Shown here piece after piece: positions 23,458 through 35,215 of a stretch of DNA of 64,000 nucleotides. The notes below the pieces were generated by a model. It made no database searches, had not been told where the DNA came from, and was given only the letters and a program-made list of their open reading frames with translations. Origin of the DNA: Sorex araneus (lineage: Eukaryota; Chordata; Mammalia; Eulipotyphla; Soricidae); assembly GCF_027595985.1 (NCBI RefSeq), contig NC_073302.1, positions 405,846,003 through 405,910,002 of the forward strand. The letters run 5' to 3'. Position 1 is the stretch's first letter. Each line of letters starts with the position of its first letter. Made by a program: the position numbers and the translations under genes.

Positions 23458-23717
23458 TCAACCATTAGTTTTTGTAGATACATGTAACTATTCAATGATA
23501 CCAGAAGGCATTAATACCCAGGAATGGAGGGGGAAGAAGGTTTTTGTAGTCCCTACATGGTATATGGCCCAATTTGTTGCCACTGAAGCAGTATCCTTAG
23601 TGGGTGTGAGAAAATACATGGGAAAGACAATATTAGGCTGTCAGATTTGTTAATTTTTTTGGAACAGTATGACTTACATGTAATAGCCTTCATATAGTTA
23701 ATGTATAATACTTTATG

Positions 23718-23812
23718 ATTTCTTTTTGGCTTGTGTGATACTGGATATCAAATCTAGGACCTCCTATGTGCAAGATAAGTACTCTATCAAAGTGTTATAT
23801 CACTAAATCCAT
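23718..23812 (-). mobile_element. Degraded SINE head region
   Basis: tcaaatctaggacctcctat ... gtgcaagataagtactctat ... atatcactaaatcc resembles the head half of a SOR-type SINE in reverse. Confidence 0.45.
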
Positions 23813-23861
23813 CACCAGGCAGCTTTTGATGAGTCTTGACATGCATATAAACTGGAATTCA

Positions 23862-24030
23862 AGGCCAGGAAAGATGATAGATAGATAGCCTTGCATGTGT
23901 CTGACCCCGGTTTGAATTCCAAGCACACTTCATGGTTCCATGAGTTCTTTTAGGAATTACTCCTAAACACAGATCTAGGAATATATCCTGATTACCACCA
24001 GGTGTGGCCCAAAAAATGGAATAAAATTTG
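23862..24030 (+). mobile_element. SOR-type SINE, diverged
   Basis: ggccaggaaagatgatagat ... ccggtttgaattccaagcac ... caccaggtgtggcccaaaaa. The A-box region has a gata repeat. Confidence 0.78.
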
Positions 24031-24214
24031 AATCTTGATTAAGTCCATATAATGACAATATTTTTCGGGTCCATTTACATTATGTTCTTGATCATCCCAC
24101 TAATCATAAAATCATTGGTTTACTTTCGCACTTTCTTTAATTCATGATTGGAATTATTTTTACCTTTTTATGTCAAAGTGATATTCATCCTAATGAACTC
24201 TTTTTGCTGTGAAG

Positions 24215-24390
24215 ATTCATATCAGTGCCTCATGTGGGTTTTGGGGTATTCCTGGCTCAATACTCATCACTCTTAGCAGGGGCCATTGGTTGTCCCAGGT
24301 GTTTCTCAGGGATTCCTTGCTGGGTATCTAATCCAAGCCTTCCAGACACGAAGCATGGGCACAAATACTGTATTGTCTCTTTAGCCAGTA
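24215..24390 (-). mobile_element. Degraded SOR-type SINE
   Basis: ggtattcctggctcaatact ... tttctcagggattcc ... cgaagcatgggcacaaatac ... tctttagcc. Many substitutions. Confidence 0.45.
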
Positions 24391-24399
24391 ACCCTTTTT

Positions 24400-24610
24400 T
24401 TCATTGGTATTGAATAATATCTCTAAGTTTAGTGTATACCATGAGCAATTTATCCCTTCATATTTTTTTGGTGTTTGCCATATTTTAAATTTTGAGTATT
24501 TTAAAGTTGGTGCAAACATTTTGCTCTTTTACGTTAAGTTTCTTCTTTCAGTTTTTTTAATTTTGTCTCCTTACAGGACTCTATCTTTTGTCAATAATGT
24601 AGAGTGTAGT
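24400..24610 (-). mobile_element. Possible old L1 fragment
   Basis: tgccatattttaaattttga ... aagttggtgcaaacattttg resembles the L1 segment around ggctattataaacaatgctg. Weak. Confidence 0.3.
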
Positions 24611-24717
24611 ATCTGAGTCACAAGGTAATGAATGTTTAATTTTTACAGAACATACAAATAATGATCTAAAGGTATTACACTATTTTCATTTACCAATGGT
24701 ATTTCATTTCTTCTCAC

Positions 24718-24930
24718 AGCAGAGCCTGACAAGCTCTGATTGTCAGTACCCGTGGTGTACTCAATGTGCCAAAAACAGTAAAAACGATGGTCCACATTCC
24801 CTTGATCCTGAAAGAGTCCCCAATACACCATCAGGCTACACTAGCACTTGACAGGGACAAGTGGAGGTGTTACTGGCACCTGTTCGAGCAAATCGATGAA
24901 CAACGATATGAAGTGATACAGTGATACAGT
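24718..24930 (+). mobile_element. RTE-derived non-autonomous element, junction type B
   Basis: Leader sequence agagcctgacaagct ... gccaaaaacagtaaaaacga ... cctgaaagagtccccaatac joins at caccatc to aggctacactagcacttgac, a piece of the RTE C-terminal frame, then tggaggtgttactggcacct and a gatacagt repeat tail. The junction differs from types A, C and D. Confidence 0.82.
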
Positions 24931-24984
24931 AAATGAAAGAGAGAAGAGAGAGAGTGAGAGGGTTATCCAAAGAACAATGTGGGA

Positions 24985-25390
24985 CTTAAAGGCATATTGC
25001 TAACCAAAGAAGCCAATATGAAATAGCTATGCACTTTTTGAATACAACTAAATAACATCTTGAAAAAAAGCAGTATTGTAGAGACTGGGGATCAGAGGGA
25101 AGAGGAAGGAATAAATATGTAGAGCACAGGGGATTTTTATGATGATGAAACTATTCTACATATTGTAATGGTGGGAGATTGACTTTATGCCTTTATTAAA
25201 ACTTATCAGACTGTAACACAAGGAATGAACTCTAACATTAATGATTACATATCAATCATGGCTCATTTTTCAAATTGTAATCAACGTACCCACATAGAAA
25301 ACAAAAATAGTAGATACAAGAGGGGTGAGGGGGAAGAAACTGTACTTAGTGTATGATATATTTATAAGTCTCTAATTGCCTTAAGTAGCC
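24985..25390 (+). mobile_element. Old L1M 3' UTR
   Basis: tagagactggggatcagagg ... gagcacaggggatttttatg ... gaaactattctacatattgt ... attgtaatcaacgtaccc follow the ancient mammalian L1 3' UTR in order. Confidence 0.75.
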
Positions 25391-25401
25391 TGCTAAAAAA
25401 A

Positions 25402-25545
25402 AAGAAGGGGTCAGATAGAGAGTACAACAGGTAGGCCACTTGCCTTACATGCGGACAACCCAGGTCAATCCCTGGCATCCCATATGTCCCCTGAGCACTA
25501 CCATGAATCATATCAGAGTGCACCTCCCAAAAAAAAGAGCTCTAA
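25402..25545 (+). mobile_element. SOR-type SINE, internally deleted
   Basis: ggggtcagatagagagtaca head, ggtcaatccctggcatccca B box, gtcccctgagcactacc. Part of the 3' half is missing before the A-tail. Confidence 0.82.
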
Positions 25546-25754
25546 AAGGAAGAGGAAAAAAGAAAGAACAACTTATTTCTAGGAAAGGCATTTGTCAATG
25601 AGGCAAAAAAGTTTTGACCAGTCTCCTGCTTCCCCTGACCCCTTGACTTACATGATTTTCATCTATGAGCCCCTTGGAATATTCTGGGACCAACAATGGG
25701 CTATACAGCACTCAGATGAGAAAAGCTGATTTAAGGTGTGTGTTTTTAAAACCA

Positions 25755-26620
25755 TGTCTGGATTACTGGGACCCCAAATTAAATACACCCACTTATCTGC
25801 CAGGATGACTAAGATGAAAGAAGCCCTAAATACCAAATATTGGTGAGGATATGAATTCTCCTTATATATAAGTTTGTGTCATGTTGAAAAAATAATCACT
25901 TTGAAAAACGAGCATATTAACTATAGCTGATCATTTGTATGGCATGTAACTCATTAAATTCATTCCTAAATGAATACTTGTGAAAAAATACTTACTTTCA
26001 CCAAAGAACATGTTTTATAATGTTCACTAGATCTTTACTCATAATTGTCCCAAGCAAGAATCTATTTAAATACTCAACAAAAGTTACTGAAACATATTAT
26101 GGAATAGTGGCTCACTGGAATTTTGTTCAGCAATTGATAATGATTGACTTACAATTACAATGTAATACTACAAATTAATCTCACAAACATAATTTGGAGT
26201 GAAAGAAGTTAGGCTTATGAAATAATTCCACTTGTGTAATGTCACAAACCAGAGACAATTTACCCTGTATTTTAAGAAGCCAGAGAGTAATGATTACCTT
26301 GGAGAGAGTTGTGGAATAACTACAAGCAGCTTTAAAGGGTCTTTGGAGGTAGCCGCTTTTAAAATCAAAGTAATTTTTTTAATCAAAGTACTGTTATTTT
26401 TTTAACATGTACTTGAATATTTTTCATGTGTATATTCATCATCATCATCTAGTTGATTGTCAATTTTCTCGAGCAGTCTCAGTAATGTCTCCATTAGTCC
26501 TAGACCTGAGATTTTAGAAGCCTCTCTTTACTCATCCTTCCCAACGGTGCCACATTATAGGCTCTTCCGGGCTCAGCGGATCCATCATTACATTAATGTA
26601 CATGTGGACATTATACTGCA
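25755..26620 (+). mobile_element. Old L1M (ORF2 end and 3' UTR), interrupted by an RTE derivative
   Basis: ccaggatgactaagatgaaa, ccaaatattggtgaggatat, caagaatctatttaaatact and gtgaaagaagttaggcttat are in the order of ancient L1M. The element resumes after 26.6 kb with gtacatgtggacattatact. Coding sequence is long decayed. Confidence 0.72.
26437..26592 (-). mobile_element. RTE-derived non-autonomous element, type A, truncated
   Basis: A catcatcatcat tail, then agtctcagtaatgtctccat and tcctagacctgagatttta (type A junction) into the leader. Inserted in the older L1M; acatgtg-like sequence on both sides (26.42 and 26.60 kb) may be its target duplication. Confidence 0.82.
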
Positions 26621-26732
26621 ATTTTTTTAAGTGTGAGGTTAAGACCCTAATATCTACTCATTTTTTTCATTCTCTCTCTACTTAGATACATTAGTTTAAC
26701 AAAAAATATGTGCCTGTAAAAATCCTAGCAGA

Positions 26733-26911
26733 CAGACCAGAGAGATAGTAGAGCAGATTAGGCACTTCCTTTGCAAACAGCCAACTCAGGTTGGATTCCC
26801 CAGCACCATATAAGATCTCTTGAGCACTGGACAGCAGTGATCCCTGAGCATAGAACCAGGAGTAAACCCTGAGCTCAGCCAGGCATGGCTAAAAAGCCAA
26901 AAACAAAAGGA
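26733..26911 (+). mobile_element. SOR-type SINE
   Basis: gaccagagagatagtagagc ... ccagcaccatataag ... gagctcagccaggcatggct and an A-rich tail. Confidence 0.87.
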
Positions 26912-28127
26912 AAATCCTAAGAGAAATCCCAAGAGAAATACATATAGTTCACAGATAATTTAACTATTTTGAAGAATCTCAATGTGACATGCCTATGAAT
27001 ATGATCAGAAATAAAAATAGTTCAGCTTTGAGTCCAGTGGAATATTTCTTCAAACTCATCAGATTAGCTGCCATGTTTGATGGTGTTATGATTACTCCCA
27101 TCCACTTGGGCACTATGCTTAGGACAACATTTACCAAGACAAGTGAATGTGGACAGTGAGAGAGAGATCTCTGCTTTTAATGAAGCTTACAGTCAGGTTC
27201 AACTCAGAGCTTCTCCCCATTAGATAACTTCCACTTTAGCAAATTATTTTATATCAATTTCAGATGGCATAACTCTGGCTATAACTATATTCTGCCCCAC
27301 AAGTTCAATACATTTATTCTTCTGTGTATATAAGGAATTAGAACTAAATTACAGACTTTAATCCCAAAGTCTAAAGATGAGCTTGTGGATGCTTCAAATA
27401 CATCTTATTTTATAATATAGTTCTCATTTGTCTTCTTTAACACAGGAAGAACAATTTTCATTTAGAGTACAAATACTTAAATTAGTCCAGTACACATAAA
27501 CTAACATGATTCTTAATGTAACCCTTACTTATCTTACTGCAGGTGAAACAGTGTGGAAATTTTTCAAGTTCTAAGATCAACAACTTTATTACTTTTCTAA
27601 ACTCTAGAAAATGATTTAACACCTATAATATCAGATTTTAAATATATTTTAAATTATATCATTATGATAAAGATAGTTCCACCCCCCAAATTAAGAAAGT
27701 GAAGGAAAATCTCAACAGGGAAAATGTCTACTAAATCACTTTATCCCTTCTCCTACTAATATTTTGAGCCATCTACAGATACTGGAGAGCAGTGATCCTC
27801 AATCACTAGTCCACGGACCACTTTTGGTCTGTAAGTCAAAGATCAAAACCATTGGTGTACAGTCTTGATTCTAACTCTTGGTCCCTGAACATGCAGACAG
27901 GTCGTGGTGGTTTAAGAAGAAAGCTGCTGTAGATTTCTGTATGTCTTCAACTTATCTCAGCTATAAACTGCATTCTCTTAACTTGTCTTTAATTTTTGTA
28001 GGACAAACTAATTATACTTATTTCCACACCTTTCACTTATTCACACTAACCTCAAGTAGGATTGCTTTTATTTTTCCTGTGCCCACCATTAGTATCCCTT
28101 TGTTGTTTGGCTTGTCACACACAGTGC
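26912..28127. other. No gene; possible hAT-like scrap at 27.8 kb
   Basis: Unique AT-rich sequence. tgatcctcaatcactagtcc ... ggaccacttttggtctg at 27.80-27.85 kb resembles an end of a MER-type DNA element, too short to claim. Confidence 0.4.
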
Positions 28128-28250
28128 CAGAAGAAGCTAAGGCACAGAGAGTTTATATAATTTGCCTAACATTGTAACATTGTTATAAGGTGCAAGCTGT
28201 GAAGACTTAATTCCACTCTTCATTGATTTACAGCATACCCTGACTCTATC
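28128..28250 (+). mobile_element. MIR SINE fragment
   Basis: gaagctaaggcacagagagt ... taatttgcctaacattg ... gtgcaagctgtgaagactta aligns with the MIR core (gaggaaactgaggcacagag, aacttgcccaaggtc). Confidence 0.6.
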
Positions 28251-28740
28251 TCCATTATTCACAGGAACACAGGTAAAAACACAAATTTAGGCCAGACGGT
28301 ATTGGGAATCCTACCCTTGACTATAATGAAATCTGGCTCTCTGATTCTGGGGAAAAAGTCTTTGCTACTCCTCCTCCTTAGGAGCATTAACTTTCACTAT
28401 ATTAAAAAAAAAAAAAGAACTTTAGACCTTTAATCCACCACTAGGGAAACTTGGCAACAGGACTAAAAACTGAATTTTGATACTTTTAAAGCATTGCTGG
28501 TAAATTGCTTGATTGCTTGAGGTTAGCTTGAAACACTGTCTCAGAGTTTTTTTTACTAGATAATTAAAGAGTTGTAGCATAAACTCCCAGATAGGACAAA
28601 ACACAAAGATACCAAAGTATGGTTGGTCAGAAAAAGTTAAAATGCATCATGTTGTAAGCACATTGCTTCTTAATTCACATGCAAATATAAAATTCCACCT
28701 CAAAATGTTTCAACCTCATTAGGAAAAAGAGACAATGAGT
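28251..28740. other. No gene or clear repeat
   Basis: Unique, AT-rich. Lies just beyond the most distal candidate polyadenylation signal of CCDC71L. Confidence 0.45.
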
Positions 28741-28751
28741 ATTCTTTAAAA

Positions 28752-28757
28752 TTTATT
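28752..28757 (-). terminator. Candidate distal poly(A) signal of CCDC71L
   Basis: AATAAA on the minus strand, followed downstream by a U-rich stretch (ttgtctctttttcc). It marks the far edge of the SINE-free, AU-rich region continuous with the CCDC71L exon. The hexamer alone is weak evidence. Confidence 0.4.
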
Positions 28758-29046
28758 TACAGTTAATAAGTTAAAAAGCAAAGTACAACCAGATTGTAAA
28801 TCTTCATCATATGCACATCAAACTGCCCAAGAAAACAATTCGATTCCATTACAAACAATTGCCTTCTAATGCACTTAAGACATAACAGTCTATCAAAAAA
28901 TACTTTAACCACACTAATAAAGTAAATAATGTTTGTATGTCCATAAAAAAAAAACATCATTTCAAAGTGTGCTGTGGCAATCCTTAAAACAACCAAAAGT
29001 CAAGTTCAAAATTGCTCAGATGTTTTATGTCCAAGTTATTTTAACG

Positions 29047-29052
29047 TTTATT
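29047..29052 (-). terminator. Candidate proximal poly(A) signal of CCDC71L
   Basis: AATAAA on the minus strand with a GU-rich stretch (ttttggttgtttt) some 60 bases further along the transcript. Use of this site would give a transcript of roughly 4.4 kb from the predicted start, compatible with my memory of the human mRNA being around 4 kb. Confidence 0.45.
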
Positions 29053-32000
29053 TTTTTGTTGAAGAGTTCTCAGAAAAACTATTATCATTTGTACAGAGCA
29101 AATCAATAGGTAATGGCCACTAGCTTAAGTTACACTTGTTGAATAAGCTACTCAAACTTGGACAAAATAAATACACACCACAACAATGACACTTCGCACT
29201 ACCAACAATGAAGCTTGCCTTCAACAATCATGATATTACTTGTTCTAGTAAGAAAAAATAAGTTGCTGGTTGACGGTAAGGAAGATAAAAATGACATCAG
29301 GAATTTCAAAAGGTTATTTGAGGTGCCAGTCACCACATTTAGGCACTCAAGAGTTAAAAATTAAATAAAAGCATAGCAAGATCTCCTAGCTTCTCCCTCT
29401 ATTTGTGCCATATAAGATATAAGAGAAGGTAAGAGAACAAATAAAGATCGTGGAACTTCTTATTAAAATACTATATACAAGCTAAGCTACAGACTCACTT
29501 TAGAGGACAGTAAATGGACGCCTCATCACACAAGCCATTGTGCCAAGTTCCTTTTCATATTCTGCCCCAAAGTATCCATCACATACTTTCACTTTCCTAT
29601 CAATAGACTACTCAACTCTATTAGTTGTTCTTCACATTTTAGAAATTGTAACAAGTTTTGCTAAGGAAAACTCATAAAAAATAAAGGGGGTTTTGTTTGT
29701 TTACTTATTTCACAAACCAGAAATGGCATGATTTTTTTAATAGACTGGGTAAATAACACATTGAATTGAGGATGGAAAATCAGATCGGAACTGAAATCAC
29801 ACAGCCCAGATAATCCAAAACTGCATTTAATGGAATATCAGGGCACTAAAGTAACATGATGAGAGGAAAGACCATACTGAGAATGTCAAAATAAGTGGAT
29901 GATGTGAACGGTTGTTTCACTTCTGTGCTGAGCAAAGTTGTTTTCCCAGCTATGTCTAATTCCAAAAATCCTCTGGGAAACTAGATAAGTCATGTTGAAA
30001 TTACATTCTAATATGGCCATTGGATTCATCTTCTAATTATAAAACTATATACAATAGCAAAGTGATACAAATACATATTTCTTCCTCTCAGGTGCTAGTT
30101 AGCTATAGACATTAACGATCTTAGGGGGAAGAAAACCCTATGTGTCTGAACTATTAATGGCAATGGAAGCTAAAAACCAAAGAATGTATCTAGGTTTTCT
30201 ACCACACAAGCATAATTTAACTCTCCATCTTCTAATGAATTACTCACTTTTATTTACTCAGGTCAGTAATTTACACAATGCATTACTGAGTAGTGAATAA
30301 AAATATCTGAGGCTGATGAGAAACTGGCATAAAGTCATATATATGTATATAGGTGGGTTATTTTTCTTTTCTTTTCTTTTTTTTTTTTTACAAAACAACA
30401 CTGAAATTGAAGTCACAGAATTCCTACTATGGACTATTTGGAAAAGTCATTTCAGAAAATTATGCTATTTGAATTTTAAGAATACAAGAGTCTAGTTTGC
30501 AAACTCTCATTCTCCTAAAAAGCTGCTAAGCAAAGATATGCCTTAATATTAAGGATTTCTTGTCAGGTTCCAGCCCGGTATGGATCCTTCTGTGACAGAA
30601 TACATAAACTTGAAATAATAGTGGTACAAAAACACTACTTGACCCTTTAGATATTGCAGTAATATCTGGCTTGTGGCACCACTGGCTAAAAACTGTAAGT
30701 CCTGCTGCCACCAATGACCAAAGGCACTTGGATAATCAAGAATTCCACACTGGGCCATGTGATATAAACACTATTATAAAAGTGTCAAAGAAGGGTCAGC
30801 ACTCTGTGGCTTGCCTATTTAATTCTGGAGGTCTGCAGCTGTCAAAGACCTCTGAACATAATTATTAATGGACATGAGATAAAAAAGAAACTCATGGACC
30901 AAAGCCAACCAATTGTCATGATGTTTATAAAAGTGACGGATATGAGTCTAGACATTTTATGTTATCCAACAACAAAAATAAAAACAAAAAAGAGAGATCT
31001 ATTTCCCTTACTCTAACTTCAGCCAGTTATTTGATACCAACAAATGTCCCCACTCCTCTAGGTCACTAAGGGTTCTGAGAATTCTAATGGGTATTCTGTT
31101 AATCATTTGAATCAGGGAGATTACAGTCATTTATTTCTCCTATGTGACTCTCATCTTAAAAATAAATTATCCTTGAAATATTTCTGGGTTTGTATATTAG
31201 ACCATACAATGAGGTCAAATATCAAGATTCCCACCCACCTCTTTAACCAACATCATTTCTAATTCACCCGTTGTTTTTGTTTTTATCACAAGCCATGGGG
31301 TTTTCAACACACTTTAATTTTTATTCAATTAGAAAGAATTCAACAAGTTAACTTTTCCTAAACAAAACTTTAAGTTTCTAGTTCCTTTAGGTGCTCAGCA
31401 AATATAAACATTAAATCTCGATATAAAACCTTGAAAAAACTTTTAAAATTGTTTTTTTTTTTCCAACAGTTGTACTTTGCAACTTTTTGTCTCCCATCAC
31501 CGAGCCCACAAAACTCAGAGCCATCCAAATCCTCGCCCTATGAACAGTCAGAAGCTTGCATCTCTTGGAAAATCTCCTTGGTCAAAGCTTTGGAATCCAG
31601 TTGAAATTAGGAAACGCGTGGGATTCAGAATACCCTGAGCACGAACGAGTGCAACGCCACAACACATGTTAGAGCTTTCGTCCAGAAAAAGAGGGGTGGC
31701 AGTCAATGGGGGTGAGGGTAGGGGGGTCGGGTCAAGGGATGGGGGTGGGGGTAAAAGGGTACGTTTTGGGGAAGGACTGGATTGGGGAAGGGTCGTGGTG
31801 GCGGGGGGGGGGGGAAGGGTGGGGAGCGAGGCAATGAAAAAAACAAATTCTGGCTTTATTACACGAGCGCGAAACCAAATTCCTTTGGAAAAAAATAATG
31901 ACTTCGGAGGACTTCCAAACCAGTGAGGTAGAGTCCAAAAGGGGAGAAAACGGATCTGCCCGTGAGTCCTGGAGAGACGTCTCAATCTGGGGTCAGGAAG

Positions 32001-32221
32001 AGAAGGGTCCTCCCTGGGAGGGGGTTTTCGGGGGCTGTGGCGGGGTCCCGCAGTCTCCTTCCTCCGCAGCCCGGGCAGCGCCGGGAGCGCAGCTTGGGGG
32101 GGGGCGGGGGGCGCGCACCTGGCCGACCCCCCGGAGTCCCAGGCGCCGCCACCCAGCGGGGAGGGCGCGGGGGCCCCGGGGCAAAGACCCGATCCGGTGA
32201 CTTTCTTCGCCCGTAAAGTGC

Positions 32222-32276
32222 ACTAGGGGGTGCGGGGGTGGGGGTGGGGGTGGGGGCGGTGGTGGTGGTGGTGTCC
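32222..32276 (+). repeat. G-run tract (quadruplex-prone)
   Basis: Successive gggggt and ggtggt units: at least four G-runs of five with single-base spacers on the plus strand. The transcribed CCDC71L RNA carries the C-rich complement. Confidence 0.85.
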
Positions 32277-32379
32277 TGGCCGCCTCTGTAAACACTCGAC
32301 TGACACTTGTCCATCTCCCTCCAAGGCGGAAGCTCCGTCCCGGGGTCAGAGGGCACCGCGGGGGCACGGCCCCGGCCCG

Positions 32380-33530
<1,151 letters not shown>

Positions 33531-33574
33531 TGGGCCCGCCTCAGGCCCCTCCCACCGCGGCCCCGGCTCCACCC

Positions 33575-33601
33575 ATTGGGTGCTCTCCGAAGAGGGGCGG
33601 G
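33575..33601 (-). promoter_or_regulatory. CCAAT box and adjacent GC box
   Basis: CCAAT (minus strand, 33,575-33,579) is a candidate NF-Y site. GGGGCGGG (plus strand, 33,594-33,601) is a candidate Sp1/KLF site. With the TTTAAA motif 45 bases downstream they form a coherent core promoter for the minus-strand gene. A second CCAAT lies at 33,454-33,458. Confidence 0.6.
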
Positions 33602-33639
33602 CCCTCATGGAGAGGCCAGTTCCTGGAAGATGGCACTGG

Positions 33640-33672
33640 GGCGGGGTGGGGGGTGGGGGTGGGGTGGATGAT
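33640..33672 (+). repeat. G-run tract upstream of the promoter
   Basis: ggggcggggtggggggtggg followed by gggtggggtgg: at least five G-runs of four or more, quadruplex-prone, about 150 bp upstream of the predicted start. Confidence 0.8.
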
Positions 33673-33689
33673 GGTGGTGGGTCTTGAGC

Positions 33690-34861
33690 ACAGTCAACAG
33701 TTGGATGGCTCTACGAGAGGGGTGCCAGGGGGAAAGTGGAGAAGGCTTGGACAGGCCCTCCTACCTTGGAGTGCGGGCCTCTCCAAGGTGGATGGGGTGG
33801 GGTGCATTTGCAAGATGGGAGCTGGGAGCTCTCCCCAGACTTTAAAAAAAAAAAGAAGAAAGAAAGAAAGACAAAGGGAGATGCCCAAAGCCTCTGTGGC
33901 TTTGTATTCCTGTAAAGGAATGTGGGCTTAAGCCTAGAGGTAATGGGCCTTGCACAGTTGCCTTCTAAACCCTCAAAGGGCCTCTTTTGATACCTTCAAC
34001 CAACTCTTCCTTCGTTTGGCCCCAATGCATTTCAAGCTGCCACCAGCAATCCAGAATTAATCAAGTAGAATTCCGTTGGTGAGGTTGAATGCTAGACAAT
34101 GGAACCAACTTCATGTTTTGGAGCTACACGGCACAGCAAGAAAACAAAGCCTTTTATACCTATGAAACAATACTCTGTCCAAGTTGATCAGGAAATTAAG
34201 TACTACAGTTAATTCTTAAAGGGTCTTACATTTTTTCATAGTTCTTTCTAAATGAGAGTGTTTAATGTAGTTTTATATGTCCCTTTGATGCACCATCTCT
34301 ATCATTTGCAAATAATACAGCAACACAATCAAAAGGCTTATGTGGGGGGGGGGCGGGGGGATCATTGTTAGAATGCCTCTACAGTCCTGGACATTATTTG
34401 GTCTTTGCGACCCCCATCCCTCCCACACACACACCTAGGAACCGCTCGAACTGCATCCTGTTCTTCTCTTCCAAAGGAAGAGAAGAACGATCATTATTGA
34501 TAAAAGGCAGTTCATTCTGTAGTCTTGTTTGCCCGCATTTACCTTATTGTCTATCAGATAGCCATAGTCTATTTGCTGAGTGGATCAATGAAATAATACT
34601 GAAGAGAACTTAGAAAGGTGTATTGAAATAGGTTAGAGAAAATCTATATTTTATATTTACCTTGCAAGTTTCTTTTAAATCTATTAAAATGTTAAGGTCA
34701 AAGAAATAAAATAGAACTTTGATATAGGCATGCAATTTTTACCCTTGAGTGAACATCTTATTTTACAGCACAGAACAAAGAACAAAGCGCCAAAATTTTG
34801 GGACTTAACATATATTTGTAATGGTTCCCTCAAATATTTCAACTTAGAGATAAGCATTTTT
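33690..34861. other. CCDC71L upstream flank, no second gene
   Basis: Unique sequence without a recognisable divergent gene. Holds a perfect 13-bp hairpin (34,460-34,488) and a poly-G run at 34.34 kb. Confidence 0.5.
34460..34488. repeat. Perfect hairpin, 13-bp arms, 3-nt loop
   Basis: gttcttctcttcc, aaa, ggaagagaagaac: the arms are exact reverse complements. Confidence 0.95.
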
Positions 34862-35108
34862 TTTTTATTTTATTGAATCACCGTGAGATACAAGCTTTCA
34901 TGTTTGGGTTACAATCATACAATGATCAAACACCTATTCCTCCACCAGTGCACATTCCCCACCACCAATATCCCCGGCATACCCCCACTTTCCCACCCTC
35001 CCCCTGCCTCCATGGCAGACAATATTCCTCATATTCTCTCTATTTTGGGGGATTAAGGCTTGCAACACATACACTGAGAGGTCATTATGTTAAGTATTTC
35101 ATATTTCA
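34862..35108 (-). mobile_element. L1 3' UTR fragment
   Basis: T-rich tail, ttgaatcaccgtgagataca, ccaccagtgcacattcccca, ctgcctccatggcagacaat, tgagaggtcattatgtt: the 3' UTR of the younger local L1 lineage. First retroposon upstream of CCDC71L. Confidence 0.92.
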
Positions 35109-35215
35109 CAGATGAAGAAATTTGGATCCACAGATTTCTGTAATTCAACTTGCTAATAGCAGAACTGGGATGATAGGTCTTTGGGCTCCCGATCTAGTGA
35201 ACTTTATTGTTTCTC
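35106..35215 (+). mobile_element. MIR SINE fragment
   Basis: acagatgaagaaatttggat ... cttgctaatagcagaactgg ... tttgggctcccgatctag follows the MIR 3' half. Confidence 0.6.

Larger units (their letters stand above)
29030..32379 (-). other. CCDC71L: Probable long 3' UTR of CCDC71L
   Basis: From the stop codon leftwards there is a short GC-rich stretch (to about 31.9 kb) and then about 2.8 kb of AU-rich DNA. It has no SINE or L1 and no frame worth calling, although SINEs occur about once per kb elsewhere in the window. This fits a constrained 3' UTR. I cannot see a splice event and cannot exclude an intron in the UTR. The C-rich segment opposite the G-runs at 32.22-32.28 kb would be in the mRNA (candidate poly(C)-binding protein target). 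Confidence 0.6.
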
